Source of the DNA: Myxococcota bacterium
GTDB lineage: Bacteria; Myxococcota_A; UBA9160; UBA6930
Assembly: GCA_028285625.1 (NCBI GenBank)
Contig: JANQOX010000015.1
Coordinates: 118,329 to 182,328, forward strand
Direction: 5' to 3'
Length of the DNA stretch: 64,000 nucleotides
The notes beneath the pieces are model-generated. The model searched no databases. It saw only the letters and a list, made by a program, of their open reading frames with translations, and was not told the DNA's origin. Shown piece after piece: positions 25,299-34,001 of this stretch. The stretch's first letter is position 1. Every line of letters begins with the position of its first letter. Position numbers and translations under genes: made by a program.

Positions 25299-26131
25299 TG
25301 GGTGCCGAGGAGCAAGCCCCTGGCGAAGCAGAGCCCCTGCCCGAGGGCCCGCCCCCCGAGCGCATCGTCTCGCTGGTGCCGAGCCTGACCGAGTCGCTGT
25401 TCGAGCTGGGGCTCGGCGATCGCGTGGTGGGGGTGACCGAGTGGTGCGTACATCCGCGCGAGGCCGTAGCGGCCCTGCCCAAGGTCGGAGGCACCAAGAC
25501 GCCCGACCTGCAGGCCGTACGCGACCTCGCCCCGGATCTTGTGATCGCCAACCACGAAGAGAACCGCCGCTCGGACGTGGCGCGCCTGCGCGAGGCCGGG
25601 CTGCGGGTCTGGGTGACCTATCCGCGCACCGTGCAGGAGGGCGCGGCCCTGCTGGCCGAGATGGTGGGGCTCGGGGCCACGCCCGAGACCGCCGCCCGCG
25701 TGGTGGCGCCGGTGCTGCGCGCCGTGGAGGGGGCTGCCGCGGCCCAACGGGTTGGCCGAGAGGACGGGCCCACCGTCTTCTGCCCGATCTGGCGCGACCC
25801 CTGGATGACGGTCGGTTCGGACACCTACATCCACGACCTGATCGACCTCTGCGGCGGTCGCAACGTGTTCGCCGAGCGCGGCGACCGGCGCTACCCGCGG
25901 GTAACGCTCGACGATGTGGTGGCGGCCGGGCCCCAGGTGATCCTGCTGCCGGACGAGCCCTACGCCTTCGGCCCCCGCGATGCGGCCGAGCTCGGGACGC
26001 TGGATCTGCCCGCGGCGCGAGACGGCCGAATCCACTTGATCGACGGCACTTTGGCGTCGTGGTACGGTCCCCGCATCCGTCGCGCTATCGAGACTCTGCG
26101 CGGGCTGCTCGAGGGGGGCGCCAGCACGTAG
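25298..26131 (+). CDS. cytosolic-looking helical-backbone metal/cobalamin receptor (BtuF-like)
   Basis: A 277-residue protein of the BtuF/FecB helical-backbone substrate-binding fold. Marks are ERIVSLVPSLTESLFELGL at the N-terminal beta-helix, KVGGTKTPDLQAV (about 66-78) and LIDLCGGRNVFAE (about 184-196). Normal members are periplasmic subunits of cobalamin or siderophore ABC importers. Here the first 25 residues are Glu/Pro-rich with no signal peptide, and no ABC transporter genes are adjacent. It is coupled to the second ArsA gene by a one-base stop/start overlap. The ligand is unknown. Confidence 0.8.
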   Translation: MGAEEQAPGEAEPLPEGPPPERIVSLVPSLTESLFELGLGDRVVGVTEWCVHPREAVAALPKVGGTKTPDLQAVRDLAPDLVIANHEENRRSDVARLREAGLRVWVTYPRTVQEGAALLAEMVGLGATPETAARVVAPVLRAVEGAAAAQRVGREDGPTVFCPIWRDPWMTVGSDTYIHDLIDLCGGRNVFAERGDRRYPRVTLDDVVAAGPQVILLPDEPYAFGPRDAAELGTLDLPAARDGRIHLIDGTLASWYGPRIRRAIETLRGLLEGGAST

Positions 26132-26142
26132 GGTTGCGGCGG

Positions 26143-27573
26143 ATGAGGGGGGTGGTGGTGAAGACCACACGTGCTCTCGTCGTGCTCTGCGCGGCGCTGG
26201 TTCTACCCGTGTTCGGGCTGCTCGCCGCAGTCCCCGCCGGGGCCACGAAACTCGAGAACGTCCGCGTCGGGCGCCATGCCGACAAGACGCGCGTGGTGAT
26301 CGAGGCCGACGGGGCCATCGTCCACCAGCTCGACCAGCAGTCACGGCAGGTCGTTGTGAAGCTCGATGCGAGCAGTGGCGCGAAGGCGATCAGCTCGAAG
26401 GGCCCGCACCTGCGCGCCGTGAAGGTGACGCCCACGGGCGCCAGCTCGCAGGTGGTCCTCGACCTGCGCGGCCCCGCGGACGTGCGCACCATGACGCTCA
26501 CCAAGCCCGACCGCCTGGTGATCGACCTCTACGCGCCGGGTCGGGCGCCGGCCCAGAAGACTGCTGCGGCGCCGCCGCCGGTCAAGAAGGCCGCGCCGCC
26601 TCCGCCGCCGAAGCGCGCCGACCCGAAGCCCACGCCGCCGGCCCCCAAGCCCGCGGCCGCGCCCGCGCCGGTCGCAGCGGCCCCGGAGCCGGCCGAGAAG
26701 AAGAGCGGCGCCGTCACCTGGGACGAGCTGGCCGCGGCCGACGAGGCCTCCGCCAAGGGCGGCGAGCCCGCAGCGGCGGGCGCGGCGGCCGCCGCCAAGC
26801 CTGGCGCGACCCCGACCCCGAAGACGGCCGCGGCTCCGGTGCCCGCAGCCACCACGCCGGCGCCGGCCGAGGCGACCTCGGGCATCCCGCGCACGACCAT
26901 CCTGCTGGGCGCGCTGATCCTGATCGCCGTCGGAGCCTTCGTGGTCATGCGCAGCCGCAGCGGACGCGGCGAGGTCGAGTCGGCCTCCCCGCTCTCTTCG
27001 CCTTCGCTGGACGACATGTTGCCCAAGGGCGGCCGTGACAACGCCGCCGCAGTGGCCGCCACCGCAGCAGCGGATCCAGCAGAGACCGACGCGGCCGAGG
27101 ACGCCGAGGCCACCCAGCCCGTACCGATCCCGCCGATGGGCGAGGTTGGGGGCTCCGAGCCCGCCAGCCCGCAGGCGTCGATCTTCGACGAGCCGGTCCC
27201 CGACCCGAACCCGTTGGTCGATCCCGGGGCCGACCCGATGGCCGAAACCGAGACCGACAAACCCGAGCCGCCCGAGGTGGCCCCCGCGGCGACGGCCTCG
27301 GCCGCCGTGGCGCTGGGCGCGGCCGGTGCCAGCACAGGAGCAGCCGCCATGACCGGGTCCGAAACGCCTGGGGAGCTCGAGCGGCGGCTCGCCCACCTGG
27401 AGACCCGCCTCGAAGAGGTGGTCGACGCCAAGGAGCGCCTCGAGCGTCAGGTCGTCGCCCAGACCGAAGAGCTGCGCGTCCAGCGCGCCGCCATCGCCCG
27501 CACCCAGCGCGTGCTGCGTGGTCTCCAGCGGCCCGAGGACGAGGCCACCGAGCCGGTCCCCAAGCCGACCTAG
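26143..27573 (+). CDS. AMIN-domain envelope protein with coiled-coil tail
   Basis: A 476-residue protein. A signal peptide or anchor (about 7-35, cleavage near AGA-TK) precedes an AMIN-like domain (about 36-130) with the alternating beta pattern KTRVVIEADG and RLVIDLYAPG. An Ala/Pro-rich linker (about 135-245), a hydrophobic helix (about 251-269), another low-complexity stretch and a coiled coil (about 408-455) follow. AMIN domains bind peptidoglycan or localise periplasmic machines such as type IV pili and amidases. The start is uncertain: ATG at 26143, or GTG at 26158 just after a GAGGGGGG stretch. The stop overlaps the convergent lipoprotein stop in CTAG. Confidence 0.75.
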   Translation: MRGVVVKTTRALVVLCAALVLPVFGLLAAVPAGATKLENVRVGRHADKTRVVIEADGAIVHQLDQQSRQVVVKLDASSGAKAISSKGPHLRAVKVTPTGASSQVVLDLRGPADVRTMTLTKPDRLVIDLYAPGRAPAQKTAAAPPPVKKAAPPPPPKRADPKPTPPAPKPAAAPAPVAAAPEPAEKKSGAVTWDELAAADEASAKGGEPAAAGAAAAAKPGATPTPKTAAAPVPAATTPAPAEATSGIPRTTILLGALILIAVGAFVVMRSRSGRGEVESASPLSSPSLDDMLPKGGRDNAAAVAATAAADPAETDAAEDAEATQPVPIPPMGEVGGSEPASPQASIFDEPVPDPNPLVDPGADPMAETETDKPEPPEVAPAATASAAVALGAAGASTGAAAMTGSETPGELERRLAHLETRLEEVVDAKERLERQVVAQTEELRVQRAAIARTQRVLRGLQRPEDEATEPVPKPT

Positions 27574-28028
27574 GGCTCTGCGGCCGCGAAGACCATGTTG
27601 CCCGAGTCCATCTTCAGGTTCAGATGGAGCATGCCGTCGGCCATCACCCAGGTGACGGTCTCGCCCAGCAGCGACAGGTAGAGCTGGTCGAGCGAGTCCT
27701 CGCCGCAGGCGGCCAGCGTGCTCGGGCCCAGTGGATCGAAGGTGAGCCGGCTCGCATCCAGGGCGTATGTCCAGCTGAGCTGGTTGCAGTCCGCCTGAAT
27801 GCGCGCGCGCGCGTCCGGCCCCAGCGTCAGCGTGTACTTCGACGGGTTGGCGACATCGACCACGCGCGCCTCGTCGCCTTCGGCGGAGTCCTGGAAGTCC
27901 TGCCACTGCCAAGTGGTTCCGGCAACCGCCGGCACGGCTTCCTCCGACGAGGGTTTCGCGGTGTCCCGTCCGCATGCGCCCAAGGTGAGTACGCTTGCGC
28001 AGACCAGCAGGGCCATCTTCCCGATCAT
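27570..28028 (-). CDS. META-domain-like lipoprotein
   Basis: A 152-residue predicted lipoprotein. The signal MIGKMALLVCASVLTLGAC ends in lipobox LGAC (Cys19). The mature part resembles the HslJ/META fold, with the GTTWQWQDF opening, the beta-hairpin YTLTLGPDARARIQADCNQ and two later cysteines. META-domain proteins are linked to heat shock and novobiocin resistance in E. coli. The ATG at 28028 is preferred because GGGAGAAGAG precedes it directly, whereas the earlier in-frame GTG is part of that same site. Confidence 0.7.
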   Translation of the reverse strand: MIGKMALLVCASVLTLGACGRDTAKPSSEEAVPAVAGTTWQWQDFQDSAEGDEARVVDVANPSKYTLTLGPDARARIQADCNQLSWTYALDASRLTFDPLGPSTLAACGEDSLDQLYLSLLGETVTWVMADGMLHLNLKMDSGNMVFAAAEP

Positions 28029-28135
28029 CTCTTCTCCCACTCGCCGCGGCCGGGCTGCGGCGCGCCGACGCCGCGGGGGCGCGCGCAGAGTGTCGCGCAG
28101 CGACCGAGAAGCGGATAGCCTGGGCCGCTCGCCGA

Positions 28136-28151
28136 GGCTCCTCCAGGAGCC
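28136..28151. promoter_or_regulatory. perfect inverted repeat upstream of PLD-family gene
   Basis: GGCTCCT and AGGAGCC are separated by two bases. It lies in the 154-bp divergent gap between the META lipoprotein gene and the phospholipase-D-like gene, 31 bp before the latter's start. It could be an operator or a leader hairpin. No -10 element is clear. Confidence 0.3.
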
Positions 28152-28182
28152 GTCGGTCGTCCCAGCGAACGAGGGGTCTTCG

Positions 28183-29745
28183 ATGCGCGCAAACCGGATT
28201 GCGCGAACCCGGGCTCTCCTCCTGGCCCTCGCGCTCGCGGCCTCGCCGGGTTTCCAGTGCGACGACCGGGCGGTCGCGGACGTCGAGCGAGTACCGAGCC
28301 GTGCCCTGCCGCCGCCCGGCGAGGGCCCACTCCTGGGCCTCCTTCGGGGTCCGGCGACCGAGGGTTCGCAGGAGCGGAAGTCCAGCTTTCTCCTGCTCGA
28401 TGCGAACCGAGAGGCACTCCGCTGGCGCCTGGCGCTCGTCGACTCGGCCGTGCAGAGCCTCGACCTGCAGTACTACCTGTGGAAGGGCGACGCTGCAGGG
28501 GACCTGTTGGCCCGACGCGTCCTCGCGGCTGCCGACCGTGGCGTACGCGTGCGCCTGCTCGTGGACGACTTCCTCATCACGGGGGACGACCTCGACCTCG
28601 CCGTATTCACGGCCCACCCGAATGTCGAGCTACGCACGTTCAACCCCTGGCAGGCGCGGGGCGGCCGGCACGTTCGCCGCAGCTTCGAGTGGCTGGCGCG
28701 CGGAGAGCTCAATCACCGGATGCACAACAAGCTCCTGGTTGCGGACGGAGTCGCGGCCATCGTGGGTGGACGCAACGTCGGGGACGAGTACTTCGGCGTG
28801 AACCCACGCAGGAACTTTCGCGACCTCGACGTCGTCGTGGTCGGGCCCGTCGTCGCCGACCTCGGAGAGGCGTTCGACAGCTACTGGAACGACGAGTGGG
28901 CGATCCCCGCCGATGCGCTCGCGGCGGAACTGGCGCCCGACGACTACGAGGCGGTGCGCGATCGCCTGGCGCCCTCGGCGGAGGAACGATCGCGCCTGTC
29001 CTCGTTCTCCCTGGAGCCGAGCGACTGGAGCGACCTCTTCAAAGAGAGCGCCGAGCGGTTCGTCCTGGCCTCGAGCGTTGCCGTCGCCGACGACCCCGCG
29101 TCCCTGCGCGATCCCGCTGCGCAGCCGGTTCAGGTGCTCGACTCGATCGGGGACCTGGTGGCCGGCGCCCAGCGGGAGCTGGCCGTGGTGTCCGCCTACT
29201 TCGTGCCGAGTGAAGCGGTCCTCGAGCGGCTGGAATCGCTCGAAGACGAGCGGGTGCGTGTACGGGTCCTCACGAACTCCCTCGGCTCGACCAACCACCC
29301 GATCGTCAACAGCCAGTACAAGCGACACCGGCGTGCGCTGCTCGATGCGGGCGTCGAACTCCACGAAATGCGCCATGAGCCGCGAGATACCGAGGCCATG
29401 GATACGCCACCGATCGCCGCCGCCTGGCAGGTCCTCCATGCGAAGGCGCTCCTGGTAGACCGGGAGCGCATGTACATCGGCGCGCTCAACGTGACGCCAC
29501 GCGGCTTCTTCGTGAATGCCGAAAACGGTCTCCTGATCGAGGGGGCCGAGCTCGTGGGCCAGATCGCCGCGCGGCTCGATCGGGACTTCGCGCATCCCAA
29601 TGCCTGGCAGGTGATTCGCGACGATCAGGGTCGGATGCGGTGGGTCTCCGGCGAGGAGACCCTGGATCGACAACCCGCACGAAGCGCATGGGCGCGCTTT
29701 CAAGATCTTCTCTTCGGCCTGTTTTCGATCGAAGCGCAGATCTGA
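28183..29745 (+). CDS. phospholipase D-superfamily phosphatidyltransferase (ClsC/YmdC-like)
   Basis: A 520-residue protein with two HKD catalytic motifs: HNKLLVAD (His181, Lys183, Asp188) with downstream GGRNVGDEYF, and HAKALLVD (His419, Lys421, Asp426). This is the arrangement of cardiolipin synthases and related phosphatidyltransferases. A hydrophobic N-terminus (about 11-24) ending GFQC suggests export or anchoring, though the lipobox is imperfect. I chose the ATG at 28183, where the signal sequence begins; longer readings cross a hairpin-rich leader. A second PLD protein lies 2.7 kb away on the other strand. Confidence 0.88.
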   Translation: MRANRIARTRALLLALALAASPGFQCDDRAVADVERVPSRALPPPGEGPLLGLLRGPATEGSQERKSSFLLLDANREALRWRLALVDSAVQSLDLQYYLWKGDAAGDLLARRVLAAADRGVRVRLLVDDFLITGDDLDLAVFTAHPNVELRTFNPWQARGGRHVRRSFEWLARGELNHRMHNKLLVADGVAAIVGGRNVGDEYFGVNPRRNFRDLDVVVVGPVVADLGEAFDSYWNDEWAIPADALAAELAPDDYEAVRDRLAPSAEERSRLSSFSLEPSDWSDLFKESAERFVLASSVAVADDPASLRDPAAQPVQVLDSIGDLVAGAQRELAVVSAYFVPSEAVLERLESLEDERVRVRVLTNSLGSTNHPIVNSQYKRHRRALLDAGVELHEMRHEPRDTEAMDTPPIAAAWQVLHAKALLVDRERMYIGALNVTPRGFFVNAENGLLIEGAELVGQIAARLDRDFAHPNAWQVIRDDQGRMRWVSGEETLDRQPARSAWARFQDLLFGLFSIEAQI

Positions 29746-29833
29746 GCGCACCGTTCGATGCGGCGAGATGGCCACCGCTGGTTCCGCTTCGGGTATCGTG
29801 CCCTCGTCACGAGCGTGTCGAGAGGACCGATTC

Positions 29834-30850
29834 ATGCGCCGCTGGATGGTGGATTCGTTTGGGGACCCGGTGAAGACCTGGCGGCTCGAGGCGAACGCGC
29901 CGGACGTCGCAGCGGGCCCCGGTCAGGTCCTCGTGGCGGTCGAGGCTGCCGGCCTGGGTCTGCCTGACGTGCTGATGGCGAACGACGACTACCCGCTCAC
30001 GCCGCCGCTGCCGTTCACGCCGTCTCAAGAAGCGGCTGGGGAGATCATCGCGGTCGGAGAGGGGGTCGACGCGGCGCTCGTCGGCACCCGCGTGCTCGGC
30101 ATGACCGAGTTCCAGGCGCAGCAGGGGGGCCTGGCGGAGTCGTCGGTGATGCGAGCCGACGCGGTGCACCCGATCCCGGACGGGATGAGCGGTGTCGAGG
30201 CCGCAGGGTTCTTCATTCCGTACCAGACGGCGTGGGTCGGGCTCGTCCGGCGCGCGGCGATCACGAGCGACGACACCGTCCTGGTTCTCGGCGCGTCAGG
30301 CAGCTCTGGAGCCGCCGCCGTCCAGCTCGCGAAGGCGAAGGGTGCGCGCGTGATCGCGGTCGCAGGCGGGCCTCAGAAGGCGGCGTTCTGCGAGCGCATC
30401 GGAGCCGACGCCGTGATCGATCGCAAGAGTCAGGACATCACCGCGACCGCGCGCGAGCTGACGGGTGGGCACGGCGCCACCGTGGTCTTCGATCCCGTCG
30501 GGGGCAGGCCGGCGCGAGCAGCGTTCAAGGCGACGGCCTTCGAAGGGCGATTCGTCGTCATCGGCTACGCCAGTGGCGAGTGGGCGCGCATCGCGCTGCC
30601 CGAGACCCTGATGACGAACATCTCACTCGTGGGGGCGATGCCGGTCGGCTTCACGCACGCCCAGGTCCGTGCGGCGCACGACGAGATCGTGGCTCACTGG
30701 GCAGGCGGGCAGCTCGACCTGTCGCACACGCAGGTGTTCGACTTCGACGACGCGCGTGCAGCGGTCGAGCGAATCGCGACCGGCGGGGTCGAGGGGAAGG
30801 TGGTCGTCCGGGTTCGAGTTCCCATCGCAGCCTCTTCCACGCCGGGCTAA
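29834..30850 (+). CDS. zinc-free quinone oxidoreductase-type MDR
   Basis: A 338-residue medium-chain dehydrogenase/reductase. The substrate domain opens with WMVDSFGDPVKTWRLE. It lacks the catalytic Cys/His zinc ligands at LGLPDVLMANDDY. The NADPH domain has VLVLGASGSSGAAAVQLAKAKGA (about 157-178) and the conserved VVFDPVGG. This fits NADPH:quinone oxidoreductase and related enoyl reductases. The ATG at 29834 is taken as the start because family members begin within a few residues of the WMVxxFG motif. The following small gene is 32 bp downstream. Confidence 0.9.
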   Translation: MRRWMVDSFGDPVKTWRLEANAPDVAAGPGQVLVAVEAAGLGLPDVLMANDDYPLTPPLPFTPSQEAAGEIIAVGEGVDAALVGTRVLGMTEFQAQQGGLAESSVMRADAVHPIPDGMSGVEAAGFFIPYQTAWVGLVRRAAITSDDTVLVLGASGSSGAAAVQLAKAKGARVIAVAGGPQKAAFCERIGADAVIDRKSQDITATARELTGGHGATVVFDPVGGRPARAAFKATAFEGRFVVIGYASGEWARIALPETLMTNISLVGAMPVGFTHAQVRAAHDEIVAHWAGGQLDLSHTQVFDFDDARAAVERIATGGVEGKVVVRVRVPIAASSTPG

Positions 30851-30882
30851 GCCGCGCCGGCCGGAAGGCCGATGAGCCGGAG

Positions 30883-31278
30883 ATGAGACACCCGAAGCGC
30901 GCCATGTTCACCATGGGGGCCGCTGCCCTCCTTCTCATCGCGATTCCCCAGGCGGCTTCCACCCAGCAGCCCGGGCCCGCGTCGATCGACTTCGGTTCCG
31001 AGGAGCTGAGCGTCGCCGAGCGGGAGGCCTACTGGCACACACGTGCTTCCGAGGCCCGTGAGCGGGTCGCGGTCGCCGAAGCACGCCTCATGAGCGCCCG
31101 CGCAGAGGTGTCGCGCATGCGAAGCCGCAACCATCCGCGAGGCGAGCCCCGAGCCGCACTCTTTGCCGAGCGCGACGCCGCCCAGGAGGCGTTCGACGAC
31201 GCCGTGCGCGCGCTCGAGGTCGATCTGCCGCGGGCAGCTCGCGAGGCGAACGCACCACGGGCCTGGCTCGCGGAGTAG
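30883..31278 (+). CDS. secreted coiled-coil protein, unknown function
   Basis: A 131-residue protein with an N-terminal signal (about 7-27, MFTMGAAALLLIAIPQAAST) followed by a helical, charge-rich region (about 40-125) with heptad-like spacing. Examples are ERVAVAEARLMSARAEVSRM and AERDAAQEAFDDAVRAL. No family is recognised. GGAG lies only three bases before the ATG, and an ATG seven codons later is possible. It ends exactly one base before the convergent GST gene stop, with no gap. Confidence 0.6.
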   Translation: MRHPKRAMFTMGAAALLLIAIPQAASTQQPGPASIDFGSEELSVAEREAYWHTRASEARERVAVAEARLMSARAEVSRMRSRNHPRGEPRAALFAERDAAQEAFDDAVRALEVDLPRAAREANAPRAWLAE

Positions 31279-32436
31279 TCACCCCAGTCCGGCAGGCGCG
31301 GAGGCGAGCACGAAGCGGTTGCTCACGCGCGCGATCTCGTAGTCGGCCGGCACGGCGAGCAGCGCGCGGAGCCCCTCGTGGCCCAGGGTCGAATCGACTC
31401 GTGCGCGGACGTCTTCGGGCTGGGACTGGAAGACCTTCTGCGCTCGCTGCGCGAGCCAGACGGCATAGACGTCGGCCGTGTGTTCTTGCTCGGCGCCTGC
31501 ATGCTTCACGCGTTCCACCGGGAGCCTGGGCTGATCCTGATCGGGCGCGATCTCGTAGCCGGCCCCGGCACCGAGGCGCTGCATGGCCTGGCGAAACGCC
31601 AGGGCCGATCGCGCGAAGTCGTCGACGCTCTCGTCCGCGATCCATCGCAGTACGGCCAGCGACGGCTCCGGTACGGCGTCGTCGTCGGGGTACGCGATCG
31701 GCGTGTCGAAGAACTCGGGTGACTGCACCTCGGGCACCAGCATGTGCTCGACCCAGCGGAACGTCCGGGGCGCCTGCCGTTGCATCATGCGAAGGCCGGC
31801 GGGGTCGCGACCCAGGTGGGCGTGGAGCGCGCCCATGACGGCATAGTCGGCCGCCGAGGGGTGGCCGCCCAGGAAGTAGGGGTGTTCGACGCGGAGCGCT
31901 TCGAGTCGTTCGAGCAGCGCGCAGTAGCGTTGGTCGAGCACGTCGCGAAACTCGGGTGTCGACTTCGGCAGGCCGTAGCTCTTCATCCGGTCTGCGATCA
32001 GGTTGCCGTACTTCAGCAGCTCCTCATCGCTGCCCTGAGGTCGGAACGAGCGGCCGAACTCCATCTTCACGAAGCGGTCGTTCTCGTCGAACAGCCAGCG
32101 GTGAAGCCAGGCCAACTGCACGAGGCCCTGGCTGCCCAGCAGTTCCATCAGGTGGACGAAGACCCGCTGGCAGGGTGTTGCAGGAAACGCCGGAAGCTCT
32201 GGAAAGCGGCGCTCGAGAGAGTCGAGGATCTCGACCGTGTCCTGCACCACCTCGCCTTCGGGCGTCAGCAGCTGCGGGATGCGGTGGCTCCCCGAGACCG
32301 GGCGTACCCGTTCGCGAAAGGCCGGGTCGCTGGGCAATCGCTCGACGAAGGGGATGCCCTTCTTGCGCAGGTACGCCCGCGTCTTCGCCGTGTAGTAGGA
32401 GGCGTGGGAGCCGTAGAGCGTGTAGGTCGGTGTCAT
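31279..32436 (-). CDS. glutathione S-transferase-like protein with extended C-terminus
   Basis: A 385-residue protein. Residues 1-85 form a thioredoxin-like GST N-terminal domain, with LYGSHASYYTAKTRAYLR, the cis-Pro loop SHRIPQLL and VQDTVEILDSLERR for glutathione binding. An all-helical GST C-domain (about 95-245) follows, containing FLGGHPSAADYAVMGALHAHL. About 130 further residues are not found in standard GSTs of about 210 residues. Glutathione synthetase is encoded 17 kb away, so glutathione is plausibly available. The substrate is unknown. The upstream leader contains a ten-C run at 32441-32450 on the plus strand. Confidence 0.85.
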   Translation of the reverse strand: MTPTYTLYGSHASYYTAKTRAYLRKKGIPFVERLPSDPAFRERVRPVSGSHRIPQLLTPEGEVVQDTVEILDSLERRFPELPAFPATPCQRVFVHLMELLGSQGLVQLAWLHRWLFDENDRFVKMEFGRSFRPQGSDEELLKYGNLIADRMKSYGLPKSTPEFRDVLDQRYCALLERLEALRVEHPYFLGGHPSAADYAVMGALHAHLGRDPAGLRMMQRQAPRTFRWVEHMLVPEVQSPEFFDTPIAYPDDDAVPEPSLAVLRWIADESVDDFARSALAFRQAMQRLGAGAGYEIAPDQDQPRLPVERVKHAGAEQEHTADVYAVWLAQRAQKVFQSQPEDVRARVDSTLGHEGLRALLAVPADYEIARVSNRFVLASAPAGLG

Positions 32437-32459
32437 CGGGTCCCCCCCCCCCTGAGACG

Positions 32460-33878
32460 CTAGAGGATGGGCGCCGCCAGCCGCGCGATTCTCGCCAGCA
32501 GGCGGAATCCGAAGCTCCGGTCGCAGTACTGCGATCGATCGACCTTCTGCGACTGGGCCAGGTCGCGCTCGAGCATGGCCTGCACGGCGCGGACGAAACG
32601 GGTGTCGAGGCCGAGGGCGGTGGCCTCGAAGTTCAGGTACAGGGAGCGGTTGTCGAGGTTCACGGTCCCGACGCCGGCGAGGGTCTCGTCCACCAGGATC
32701 ACCTTCTGGTGCATGAAGCGACCCCGATAGCGAAAGAGTTCGACCCCGGCGTCGAGCATCTCAGGGTAGTAGGTGAATGACGCGTACTCGACGAGCGCGT
32801 TGTCGGCGACGTCCGGGAGCAGGATCCGAACGTCGACACCGCGGAGTGCGGCGGCCTGCAAGGCGCGCACGCACACTTCGTCGGGGACGAAGTAGGGGCT
32901 CGCGATCCACAGCCGTCGTTTCGCCATGTTGATGAGTGACAGGAACAAGAGGCTGCAGCGGGGCTCCGGATCTCCCGGGCCCGTGCACACGACCGCCAAC
33001 GCCTCGTGCCCGGGCTCGCCCGTCTCGAACTCCCGATCGAGGCCGGGCACGTCATCGGTGGCCCAGTACCAGTCGGAGCTGAACGAGCGCTGGATGCTGC
33101 GGACCGCGGGGCCGCGTATCCGCAGGTGGGTATCGCGGTAGTCCAGGTATTCGTCACCCAGGTTCAAGCCGCCGATGAAGCCTGTGTGGCCGTCCACGAG
33201 CAAGAGCTTGCGGTGGTTGCGGAAGTTCACCTGGAACCGATTGCCGCGGCCGCGGGTCGTCTTGAAGCCCGATACCTGCACCCCCGCTTGATGCAGGGAC
33301 TCCAGGTAGGTGGAGGAGAGGCCCACCGAGCCGATCTCGTCGTAGAGGAAGAAGACCGGGACGCCCGCCTTGGCGCGCCCGACCAGCGCGTCGCGCAACT
33401 GCCTTCCGACCGTGTCGTCGCGCACGATGTAGAACTGAACGAAGATGCCGATCTCGGCTCGCAGCACGGCCTCGAGCATGGCCTCGTAGGTGGCCTTCCC
33501 ATCCTCGAGCAGCGTGACCTCGTTGCCTCGCTGGACGGGATCGCCAGTGAGACCGGCGATCGCCTTGCCGATTTCTGCGGCCTCACCGTCCAGCGGCGCC
33601 GCGTGCGCCTCCATGCGCTCGTTCCATCTGCGCATTTCGGGAGCGAGCGTCTCCTCCTTCTTCTGGATGCGCTCGACGTAGCCGTGGAACCGCGCGCGCC
33701 CGAAGACGAGATAGAGGGGAATCGAGAGAAGGGGAAAGGCCACCAGACCCACGATCCACGCGGTCGCTGCCTGGCTCGAGCGCGATTGGAAGACGGCATC
33801 GATCGCCAGCCCGATGCCGCCGAGCTCGGCGACGACGAGCACGATGGCGACCAGCGTCAAGTCCTGGGCATCCAGCAT
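32460..33878 (-). CDS. cls: cardiolipin synthase
   Basis: A 472-residue phospholipase D-superfamily enzyme that condenses two phosphatidylglycerols to cardiolipin at the inner membrane. Two N-terminal helices (about 7-28 and 40-58, the latter ending PLYLVFGR) are typical. HKD motifs are NHRKLLLVD (His222, Lys224, Asp229) and MHQKVILVD (His390, Lys392, Asp397). The SPYFVPDE segment and terminal SRSLYLNFE-type stretch match bacterial Cls. I chose the ATG at 33878, where the first helix begins; a longer reading adds 13 unsupported residues. Confidence 0.93.
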   Translation of the reverse strand: MLDAQDLTLVAIVLVVAELGGIGLAIDAVFQSRSSQAATAWIVGLVAFPLLSIPLYLVFGRARFHGYVERIQKKEETLAPEMRRWNERMEAHAAPLDGEAAEIGKAIAGLTGDPVQRGNEVTLLEDGKATYEAMLEAVLRAEIGIFVQFYIVRDDTVGRQLRDALVGRAKAGVPVFFLYDEIGSVGLSSTYLESLHQAGVQVSGFKTTRGRGNRFQVNFRNHRKLLLVDGHTGFIGGLNLGDEYLDYRDTHLRIRGPAVRSIQRSFSSDWYWATDDVPGLDREFETGEPGHEALAVVCTGPGDPEPRCSLLFLSLINMAKRRLWIASPYFVPDEVCVRALQAAALRGVDVRILLPDVADNALVEYASFTYYPEMLDAGVELFRYRGRFMHQKVILVDETLAGVGTVNLDNRSLYLNFEATALGLDTRFVRAVQAMLERDLAQSQKVDRSQYCDRSFGFRLLARIARLAAPIL

Positions 33879-34001
33879 GGCCGCAAGTCTACGCGAGGGC
33901 AGAGGCTCTCGGCGCACCGCGGTCCGGCCGGATTGCCACTAGACTGGCGTCGCACTCGATGCGCGGCGGCCCCTCGACGTGCGCAGACGCCAGGAGGGCA
34001 G

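Noticed and set aside
30808..30826. GGTTCGAGTTCCC-like T-loop of a tRNA
   Set aside because: It lies in the 3' coding part of the quinone oxidoreductase and no cloverleaf stems surround it.
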